A stretch of 5,738 bases of DNA, taken from the NCBI GenBank assembly GCA_003532715.1, contig DOEZ01000688.1:1611-7348 (forward strand), read 5' to 3'. The translations under genes were made by a program, and so were the position numbers. Every line of letters begins with the position of its first letter. Within the stretch, counting starts at the first letter, position 1. The notes under the pieces were generated by a model, which worked only from the letters and a program-made list of their open reading frames with translations, did not search any database and was not told the origin of the DNA. This DNA is from Planctomycetaceae bacterium (GTDB lineage: Bacteria; Planctomycetota; Planctomycetia; Pirellulales; Thermoguttaceae). This document shows, one piece after another, positions 1-4,844 of this stretch.

Positions 1-340
1 CAGGGAAAGGGGAAATTGCGTCATGGGAGCACGGCCCGATGTCGTGGAGGAATGATTCCATGCCAAGCGGTTCATTTTAGTGAACCGGTTCGGCGGTGCC
101 AAGCTTTCCTTCGGCTCGATCGAGAACGGCAAGGTTTCGCGATCGATCCGCGTGCCACCGCGTGCCGGACCGTGGTGCGAGCCGGACCGAGATCGACGCA
201 GTGCCTGCAACACACGGCCAGCAAACCAGTTGCGGCAAGCCGTGCGCGGGCGGCAACCGACGCGGCCGCCCGAGGTTCTCTCACAACGTGGCACGCAAAA
301 CCTCGACCTTGCCGTTCCCCTGTCCGAAATGGCCTCCTTA
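1..340. other. Gene-free upstream stretch
   Basis: I see no supported gene here. Open frames exist on both strands, but they look like GC-rich shadows: their products are rich in Arg, Ala and Pro without recognisable motifs, and none has a properly spaced ribosome binding site. The GGAGG at 46-50 lies only one base from the ATG at 52, and the GTG at 80 has no purine-rich leader. The stretch contains a hairpin/palindrome at 68-91 and several GATCG-rich short palindromes around 115-155. It is best read as intergenic DNA upstream of the operon, possibly including the tail of the previous transcription unit. Confidence 0.5.
68..91. repeat. Hairpin with overlapping palindrome
   Basis: CGGTTCA (68-74) and TGAACCG (81-87) form a perfect 7-bp stem around the 6-base loop TTTTAG. 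The right arm is also part of the perfect 10-bp palindrome GAACCGGTTC (82-91). No T-run follows on either strand, so it does not look like an intrinsic terminator. It could be a protein-binding site or a chance structure. The sequence pattern is certain; its function is unknown. Confidence 0.4.
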
Positions 341-369
341 TTGCTTGGCCCGATTCTCGGGGCTATACT
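341..369 (+). promoter_or_regulatory. Sigma70-type promoter for the operon
   Basis: TTGCTT (341-346) and TATACT (364-369) are separated by exactly 17 bases. The first differs from the TTGACA consensus at two positions and the second from TATAAT at one. Transcription would begin near 376 and give a leader of about 100 bases before the methyltransferase start codon. This is the best promoter-like pair upstream of the operon. It is a sequence match only. Confidence 0.5.
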
Positions 370-443
370 GGGCAGATAGTACGAGGCCGCGTCGCGGCTC
401 GCGCGACCCTTGACCGGCGCCCACCCGTCTTGTGCCACTCATT

Positions 444-463
444 GTTATACATCGTTATACATC
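444..463 (+). repeat. Perfect 10-bp tandem repeat in the leader
   Basis: The unit GTTATACATC occurs twice head to tail (444-453 and 454-463) with no mismatch, ending one base before the ribosome binding site of the methyltransferase gene. Ten bases is about one helical turn, so a protein could bind both copies on the same face. Each copy also contains a -10-like TTATAC or TATACAT, but no -35 element sits at a suitable distance. It could be an operator, an RNA-level control site or a recent duplication. Confidence 0.5.
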
Positions 464-464
464 C

Positions 465-469
465 GGGAG
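465..469 (+). promoter_or_regulatory. Ribosome binding site, methyltransferase
   Basis: GGGAG lies 3 bases before the ATG at 473 and 6 bases before the adjacent ATG at 476. The spacing favours 476, or use of either codon, and argues against the upstream in-frame TTG at 410. Confidence 0.55.
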
Positions 470-472
470 ACG

Positions 473-1294
473 ATGATGCCGACGCTCGCCCACCGACTCA
501 AGTCGTTCGTGGCCTCGTTCTACTGGTTCTTCTATCAAGGCCGATGGCGCGTCAAGGATGTTTTCGACGATCTCTACGAAGGACAACAGCGAGGCGAGAC
601 TCTGCGCGGCATTTTTCGTGACGTCTTCGGCGACGATTATGCCGAGGAGGCCGATCCGACCGGCTTCCTTACCATGACCGACTTGCGGAATCTTGCAAAA
701 CATCTCTCCCTTGCCGAAGGAGACTCGCTGGTCGATCTCGCGTGCGGGCTCGGGGGAGCCGGCTTCTGGGTCGCGCGTCAAACGAGCGCCCTTCTTACGG
801 GAATCGACATCTCAAGCGTCGCCATCGAGAAGGCTCGCGAACGTATCGTCGACTTCGGACTGACCGGACGCGCCGAGTTTCACGTGGGCGACTTTGCCGC
901 CACGGGCCTTCCCCAAGCGAATTTCGCGGGTGCGATGAGCGTCGATTCCTTATTCCTCGTACCCGACAAGATCGGATCCGTGCGCGAGGCGGCGCGGATT
1001 CTGAAACCGGCGGCTCGATTTGTGTTCACCACGTGGGAGTTGGACATGGCGGGGGGGGTCAGGGATTATCGCCCTGTGCTCGAAGAAAATGGTTTCGAAG
1101 TCGAAGTTTGCGACACCACTCCCAACTGGGAAGCGTATCAGCGCGCGGTCTACGAGCGAATCCTTGCCGAACGGGAAGTGCTGATCGAAGAAATGGGCAA
1201 GAAGACCGCGATGGTCTGGGTCCACGACGCCCAAGCCGAGCTTCCAAGGCTTCCTCGCATGCGCCGCGTTCTGATTGCCGCTCGAAAGAAGTGA
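473..1294 (+). CDS. Class I SAM-dependent methyltransferase
   Basis: This 273-aa cytoplasmic enzyme is predicted to transfer a methyl group from S-adenosylmethionine to an unidentified small-molecule acceptor (O-, N- or C-methylation). The Rossmann-type core is clear: motif I LVDLACGLGG at residues 86-95, the acidic loop GIDIS at 110-114 that should bind the SAM ribose, VGD at 138-140, and a motif IV-like SVDSLFLVPD around 156-165. The N-terminal region (about 1-80) with a FLTMTDLRNLA stretch and the C-terminal RRVLIAARKK resemble the sarcosine/RebM-like methyltransferase group (family knowledge, recalled and not searched). The product starts MMP; the ATG at 476 is better spaced from GGGAG. 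An in-frame TTG at 410 would add 21 residues, but they look non-coding. It is followed after 29 bases by the acyltransferase gene, so the two are probably co-transcribed. A run of eight G at 1051-1058 lies inside the gene. The exact substrate is unknown. Confidence 0.9.
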   Translation: MMPTLAHRLKSFVASFYWFFYQGRWRVKDVFDDLYEGQQRGETLRGIFRDVFGDDYAEEADPTGFLTMTDLRNLAKHLSLAEGDSLVDLACGLGGAGFWVARQTSALLTGIDISSVAIEKARERIVDFGLTGRAEFHVGDFAATGLPQANFAGAMSVDSLFLVPDKIGSVREAARILKPAARFVFTTWELDMAGGVRDYRPVLEENGFEVEVCDTTPNWEAYQRAVYERILAEREVLIEEMGKKTAMVWVHDAQAELPRLPRMRRVLIAARKK

Positions 1295-1309
1295 AGTGCC
1301 CGCGAGAAC

Positions 1310-1315
1310 AGGAGG
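1310..1315 (+). promoter_or_regulatory. Ribosome binding site, acyltransferase
   Basis: A perfect AGGAGG lies 8 bases before the ATG at 1324. It fixes the start of the second operon gene, although that frame is open back to 742 through the methyltransferase gene. Confidence 0.8.
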
Positions 1316-1323
1316 CCCAGACC

Positions 1324-2787
1324 ATGCCGGAGGACGCCGATGTGGATATCTTCCCCCTTCCGTTAGTACCGTTCGAGCGCTATATGCTCGCCGACGATAC
1401 GCCCGAGTATCCCATGACCTATTCGCTGGCATTCGATTTCCGAGGCGAGTTCGATCGCGAGGCTCTCGAGAGAGCGTTGGCCGACACCCTGACGCATCAT
1501 CCGCTCCTGACCGCGCGCGTCGAACGCGTGCCGCGGAAAGGGTACTGCTGGGTCGGGACGCCGTCCTCGCCCGTTCCGCTCGATTGGGGAATGCTCGAAG
1601 CACCGCTCGAAGGTCGAGCCGGCGGCGCAATCGATCTGCGTCTCGAGGCGGGACTCCGCCTGTGGGTGCGCCAGGGCGACGGCCGCGCCTGTCTGACGCT
1701 TCTGGTGCATCACGCCTGTGCGGACGGCGTCGGAACGCTCCAGTTTGTCCGTGATCTGCTGGTCGCCTACTCCGTCCGCGCCGTTTCCGACATGGCCGCC
1801 CCGGCGCCCGTCCGGTTGGCGGCTGAAAAACTGAGAATCCGCGACCGCTTTGACGTCACCTTGCCCGAGCCCGTTTCTCCCTGGGCGATCGTCAAGTCAA
1901 CCGTCACGGAGGCGGCGAAGTTTTTTAGCCGTCGACCGACGCCCTTGGCGGTCAGCCCGGAGTCTCGCTCCTTGGCCAATGGGGCGCCCGCGGACGCCGC
2001 CCACGTCGGAACCAAACCCCAGCGCGGCCATCACGATGCCGCGCGATCCCCACGCGCGGAGCTTGCGGCTTCCGTATCCGGTGTTCCCGACGTTTGCTCA
2101 TGCACCTTCAGCGCGGCGGAGACAACCGCACTGTATGCCGCGGCCGCGCGACACGACGCGACCCTCAACGATGTTCTATTGCGGGATGCCTTTGTCGTGG
2201 CCGCCGATTGGAACGCGGCGCACGAGCCGACAATGCGCGGACGCTGGCTGCGGATCAACATGCCGATCAACCTCCGCATGCTCGAACATCGCCGGATGCC
2301 GGCCGCGAACGCGATGAGCTTTGCCTTTCTCACGCGCCGCGGGTCCGACTGTACGGATCCGCAAGGTCTCCTGAGAGGGATCCGCCAGGAAACGAAGGCG
2401 ATCAAGTACTGGTCGCTTGGACTCCTGTTTCTCGACGGCCTCCGATTCTCGCTCAGGGTGCCCGGTCTGGCAAAATTCTCGACCCGACGTCGGCGATGCC
2501 TGGCGTCGCTGGTTCTTTCGAACTTCGGCGACGTGGCCCGGTACTTTCCCGCCAGTCTTGTCACGAATGACAGACGGATACAAGCGGCAAACGTCGTGCT
2601 CGAAAGCCTGACCGGCGCGCCTCCGATCAGGCCGCTCACGCGCGCGAGCCTGCTCGTTTCGCGGTATGCGGGACAACTGATCGTGAGCGTGCGTTGCGAT
2701 CCCCGGTGTTTCACCGCCGGCGCTGCGCGGGCTCTGCTGGCACGGTATGTGAAGCGACTCCAGGAGACGGCATCCGACTATCGTTAG
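1324..2787 (+). CDS. Stand-alone condensation-type acyltransferase
   Basis: This 487-aa protein belongs to the CoA/carrier-protein-dependent acyltransferase superfamily (NRPS condensation domains, PapA, WS/DGAT and alcohol acetyltransferase relatives). The hallmark HHxxxDG motif is intact as HHACADG at residues 129-135; His130 would be the catalytic base and Asp134 the structural aspartate. The N-terminal half opens with PLPLVPFERYML (11-22) and a first-strand region typical of these folds. The C-terminal half carries RINMPINLR (310-318), ANAMSFAF (328-335) and LSNFGD (398-403), which sits where SN- or DFGWG-type motifs occur in relatives. Between the halves, about residues 202-252, is a low-complexity, probably disordered Ala/Pro/Ser/Arg-rich linker. 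No adenylation, carrier or thioesterase domain and no membrane segment is present, so it is a free-standing enzyme that probably acylates an amine or alcohol using an acyl-CoA or acyl carrier protein supplied elsewhere. Its tight linkage to the methyltransferase suggests a shared pathway. Superfamily is confident; donor and acceptor are unknown. Confidence 0.85.
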   Translation: MPEDADVDIFPLPLVPFERYMLADDTPEYPMTYSLAFDFRGEFDREALERALADTLTHHPLLTARVERVPRKGYCWVGTPSSPVPLDWGMLEAPLEGRAGGAIDLRLEAGLRLWVRQGDGRACLTLLVHHACADGVGTLQFVRDLLVAYSVRAVSDMAAPAPVRLAAEKLRIRDRFDVTLPEPVSPWAIVKSTVTEAAKFFSRRPTPLAVSPESRSLANGAPADAAHVGTKPQRGHHDAARSPRAELAASVSGVPDVCSCTFSAAETTALYAAAARHDATLNDVLLRDAFVVAADWNAAHEPTMRGRWLRINMPINLRMLEHRRMPAANAMSFAFLTRRGSDCTDPQGLLRGIRQETKAIKYWSLGLLFLDGLRFSLRVPGLAKFSTRRRRCLASLVLSNFGDVARYFPASLVTNDRRIQAANVVLESLTGAPPIRPLTRASLLVSRYAGQLIVSVRCDPRCFTAGAARALLARYVKRLQETASDYR

Positions 2788-2818
2788 CGGAAGGGTCTGC
2801 CACGGCCGCCTCTGTCTC

Positions 2819-2833
2819 ACCCTTCGGGAGGGT
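2819..2833 (+). terminator. Possible weak terminator after the operon
   Basis: ACCCT (2819-2823) and AGGGT (2829-2833) form a 5-bp stem around TCGGG, starting 32 bases after the acyltransferase stop. It is followed by a loosely T-rich TGTTGACTT. A nested outer pair, AAGGGTC near 2791 and GACCCTT near 2850, could extend the structure. The stem is short and the T-run poor, so this is tentative. Confidence 0.3.
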
Positions 2834-3027
2834 TGTTGACTTCCCGCAGGACCCTTACGATCCGGCCAGCACCAAGACGTCTCGTTCCGTCCGGGAGTCC
2901 ACGTTGGGTACCCCCCAGAAACTGCCGTAATTTCTTTTATTTTTCGCCCATTTTGATTTTCAGACCGCACTTGGTCGTGTGTATTGGGCCCGTAAAGGTC
3001 TCAGGCTGGAATGGCACTTGAACTTCT
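2834..3027. other. Gene-free spacer; may include an IS end
   Basis: No gene is supported. The stretch includes the palindrome GGGTACCC (2906-2913) and a T-rich run on the plus strand from about 2929 to 2962, clearly more AT-rich than the operon. On the minus strand the sequence just past the transposase stop includes AAGTGCCATTC, which I recall as typical next to the ends of planctomycete IS4-type elements. This part is therefore probably the non-coding end of the degraded insertion sequence. The exact element boundary and target duplication cannot be defined from the window. Confidence 0.35.
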
Positions 3028-3153
3028 CTAACCGCTTTTCTCATCTCGGGTTGTGTAGAGATGTCGGTGTTTTTGGAGAAGCCCGCAGGCCTTGGGGCGA
3101 CGTTTGACCCGTCGCGGCGCGAAGCGGCCGGGACGATGGCCGACGACATGGGT
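3028..3153 (-). pseudogene. IS4-family transposase C-terminal remnant
   Basis: On the minus strand about 41 codons ending in a stop at 3028-3030 encode VVGHRPGRFAPRRVKRRPK followed by a short Leu/Lys/Arg-rich tail. This matches my recall of the C-terminal signature of planctomycete IS4-type DDE transposases, in which a V-G-x-R-P-x-R-x-x-P-R-x-x-K-R-R-P-K block precedes the last 15-20 residues. Intact members are roughly 400-450 aa, so about nine tenths is missing. The frame stays open to 3321, but residues before the signature do not resemble the family, placing a break near 3150-3170. The DDE catalytic residues are absent, so it is inactive. The assignment is from motif recall and would need a search to confirm. 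Confidence 0.5.
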
Positions 3154-3899
3154 GGGGAAGGGAACTCGTGACGCCAAAATCACGCCGCCAAGTCGGACCC
3201 GAGTGCGCGTCATTGGCGATCCAGCAGAAGCAAGGCTCACCGGTCGTGGCGTACGTTGCTTGAGGTGGCGCGCGGTCGAGGCAGTCAGCAACTGCTGCTG
3301 GCCATCACAGCACCAAGACATTCGCTCGCGTGCAGACTGACTCGTCGTGCGAACCTATCGAGGGCAGTGAGACTTGAGGATCCACATTGACTGTCGTCGC
3401 ACGCGTCTGGGAATCTGCACGCCCCTTCGTGGCTTTGACATACCGTGTGACCGCGCAATAAGCGCTAATGCAATCGTCATGACATGGTCGCCTACTGTGC
3501 CTGGGATAACACATGACACCCCAAGCATGGAGTATCGTTAACATTCATTTGCATACAGTGGCGAATCGTCGCACTTCATCGCAATGCAACGCAGGAGTTA
3601 TCGAACGTGATCGTTGATCTTTTTCGGTCCATGAAGGCATATCGCTTCAGAGCTCGTCAGTGGCCTCTGTGTCGCGTTACCGCTCGGCGCGACTGCAAAG
3701 ACACCGAAGATGCGAGAGGCGATTAGTGAGGCCGCTAGGCCCCTTGTCGAGCTTGTTTCATGCCTTAGCTGCGAGGCAGGTATCAGGCCAACGCCAGGAG
3801 CTGAATCGCCGAACGGTCGTGATGTTGTTTCGCGGGTGGCAGGCGTTGACGCCATGTCAAAGTCCAGACCAAACACACCTTCATGTTTTGAAAAGCGAT
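3154..3899. other. About 750 bases with no recognised gene
   Basis: Neither strand shows a convincing gene. The longest frames (minus 3598-4008 and plus 3660-4094) cross the unknown minus-strand gene and lack recognisable motifs. A 39-codon plus frame at 3607-3726 begins with GTG nine bases after AGGAG (3593-3597), but its product is unremarkable and it ends in TAG; it is probably chance. A TTGACA at 3435-3440 has no good partner -10. Short palindromes occur: GTCATGAC (3476-3483) and GTTAAC near 3537. Base composition is more even than in the operon. The stretch lies between a transposase scrap and a helicase scrap, which suggests decayed DNA. Confidence 0.45.
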
Positions 3900-4274
3900 T
3901 TAGCCGACTGTGGGCCTCTTCGGCTTTGGCTTGGCAGAGTTCACGCAGCATGGTTGGCCACCGTCCTCCATTTTCTCTCTGTCGTCGACGACCGAACGGT
4001 CGCTCCACATGAAGGCGGCTTGGGTCAGCCGGCTCCTGGCCATGTCAAACCCGGCTGCTTGAAGGGCAGACTCGACCTGCGTTTGGTCGGGTGAGTCGCC
4101 TTCCAGGAAGACAAGACCCCAGAAAACCGTCTCGCCGCCACTCACGTGCATCCCTGTCGCTATCTGCGTGACCATCAGCTTCGGGTTCAGTCGAGCCATC
4201 AAGTGCTGGATGGGATAGAACTCGTGTTCATCCCTTACCGAAAACGCCTTGGGCAATTCCACGTTGGCTTGCAT
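3900..4274 (-). CDS. Hypothetical protein, 124 aa
   Basis: I do not recognise this protein. The start is well supported: AGGAGA (plus-strand TCTCCT, 4281-4286) lies 6 bases before the ATG, with a possible extended -10 element upstream. The first 95 or so residues read like a small soluble alpha/beta domain (for example FYPIQHLMARLNPKLMV near 19-35 and ETVFWGLVFLEGD near 48-60), with no signal peptide or membrane segment. The last 30 residues change character and end in a Lys/Pro-rich KPKPKRPTVG, so the natural C-terminus may have been replaced after a frameshift or rearrangement; another minus frame continues through the same place. It lies 57 bases downstream of the RecD2 remnant on the same strand and may once have been its neighbour. 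It could be a real small gene or a truncated one. Confidence 0.5.
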   Translation of the reverse strand: MQANVELPKAFSVRDEHEFYPIQHLMARLNPKLMVTQIATGMHVSGGETVFWGLVFLEGDSPDQTQVESALQAAGFDMARSRLTQAAFMWSDRSVVDDREKMEDGGQPCCVNSAKPKPKRPTVG

Positions 4275-4280
4275 GTTAGG

Positions 4281-4286
4281 TCTCCT
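4281..4286 (-). promoter_or_regulatory. Ribosome binding site, 124-aa protein
   Basis: The minus-strand AGGAGA, 6 bases before the ATG ending at 4274, is the main reason for accepting this unknown frame as a gene and for choosing this start. Confidence 0.55.
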
Positions 4287-4301
4287 GATTCGATCGGGCG
4301 T

Positions 4302-4310
4302 AATATACCA
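4302..4310 (-). promoter_or_regulatory. Possible extended -10 promoter
   Basis: On the minus strand TGGTATATT reads as an extended -10 element (TGn followed by TATATT), about 28 bases before the start codon of the 124-aa protein. A TTGACG at 4330-4335 lies 22 bases upstream, too far for a normal -35. If real, it would let the gene be expressed independently of the broken RecD2 gene. Confidence 0.3.
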
Positions 4311-4331
4311 TCGGGCATCGCTCTGCCCGCG

Positions 4332-4526
4332 TCAAGTATCCTGCAACCGCTTTTCCAACGCCGTGAACCGGCGGCTGGTGTCCTCCCGACGTACGGCCAG
4401 CGCCAAAGCCTGCTTCGTGCCGACCAGGATCACCAGCTTTTTTCCCCGAGTGACTGCCGTGTAGAGCAGGTTCCTTTGGGGCATCATGTAGTGCTGGGTA
4501 TGGACTGGGATCACATCACGCAGGGA
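4332..4526 (-). pseudogene. recD2: RecD2 helicase C-terminal fragment
   Basis: About 64 codons on the minus strand, beginning LPCVMIPVHTQHY and continuing MMPQRNLLYTAVTRGKK then VILVG, match the extreme C-terminus of RecD2-type SF1B DNA helicases (the UvrD_C_2 region). The QRNLLYTAVTRGK block is helicase motif VI, whose arginine contacts ATP. The frame ends normally at TGA (4332-4334) after a plausible tail, TALEKRLQD. Full RecD2 proteins are roughly 700-750 aa with N-terminal helix-hairpin-helix modules and Walker A/B motifs. None of these appears upstream, and the sequence beyond 4526 loses similarity at once, so only about 9 percent remains. It cannot act as a helicase. Its 57-base gap to the next minus-strand gene may preserve an old gene order. 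The family call is confident; how the 5' part was lost is unknown. Confidence 0.8.
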
Positions 4527-4688
4527 AGGTTGTGACCGACTCGAAATGTCTTTCGTCGCATGGGCAAAACCGATTCAAGAATTTGATGTTGCCTGGCAAG
4601 GCTGCGTCGTTCCAGAGACGCTGTCAAGGTCACTGTTGCGAGTGCGAGTGTCCCAGCGTTTCAAGCCTCGGTCCGCCGAAAGGAAAGG
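4527..4688. other. Spacer between two minus-strand remnants
   Basis: No gene is supported. Minus-strand translations show neither RecD2 sequence nor any continuation of the SBBP protein past its TGA at 4689-4691. No convincing terminator hairpin follows that gene. Plus-strand frames here run antisense to the PEP-CTERM tail and look like shadows. The breakpoint that removed the body of recD2 lies at the left edge of this stretch. Confidence 0.4.
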
Positions 4689-4844
4689 TCACAAGCGTTT
4701 ACTGCTGCGACTACGAGGCTGGCCAAGAAGGGTCAAGACGCCCAAACCCAGCAATAGGAACGAACTCGGTTCGGGAACATCATTGATTCTGACCAAGAGC
4801 GCATCGTGGCCGCCTGCGTTGTCACCCCCTAGGCTGTCCGCGGT
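4689..4844 (-). pseudogene. PEP-CTERM tail cut off by an amber codon
   Basis: Directly after the TAG at 4845-4847, the same minus-strand frame continues for 51 codons to a TGA at 4689-4691. The first 20 residues (TADSLGGDNAGGHDALLVRI) complete the last SBBP unit and align with the unit at the window edge, which reads YTQGSLAEPNAGRLD after the same strand. Then come VPEP (4767-4778), the hydrophobic stretch SSFLLLGLGVLTLLG and a basic end, RSRSSKRL. This is the three-part PEP-CTERM signal, which exosortase systems recognise and process during export and surface sorting in bacteria with exopolysaccharide. There is no frameshift; one base change (TAT or TAC to TAG, since Tyr is found at the equivalent place) explains the break. 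As written the tail is not translated unless the stop is read through or is a sequencing error. Confidence 0.85.

Noticed and set aside
410..472. Longer methyltransferase start at TTG 410 (21 extra residues)
   Set aside because: No ribosome binding site precedes it, the extra residues look non-coding and span the tandem repeat, and GGGAG is placed for the ATG pair at 473/476.
16..621. Open frames over the first 620 bases on both strands
   Set aside because: No motifs, poor start signals and strong Arg/Ala/Pro bias; the long plus frame overlaps the methyltransferase in another frame.
742..1323. Upstream extension of the acyltransferase frame through the methyltransferase gene
   Set aside because: The residues are Arg/Gly-rich frame shadow, while AGGAGG at 1310 sets the start at 1324 and the family N-terminus begins there.
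950..1630. Long minus-strand frames under the operon (also 2031-2714 and 2176-2970)
   Set aside because: They are antisense shadows of GC-rich genes, with no recognised motif or ribosome binding site.
2836..2861. TTGACT with TACGAT as a promoter after the operon
   Set aside because: The 14-base spacing is too short, and there is no gene downstream on that strand.
3435..3463. TTGACA as a -35 element of a plus-strand promoter
   Set aside because: No acceptable -10 lies 16-18 bases downstream, and no gene follows.
3660..4094. Plus-strand 144-codon frame, and minus 3598-4008 frame
   Set aside because: Both overlap the better supported minus-strand gene at 3900-4274 and show no family resemblance.
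4274..4281. GTTAGGT as an integron attC core site
   Set aside because: It is a single short match to a degenerate pattern, with no paired site or cassette structure, and it sits in the ribosome-binding region of a gene.
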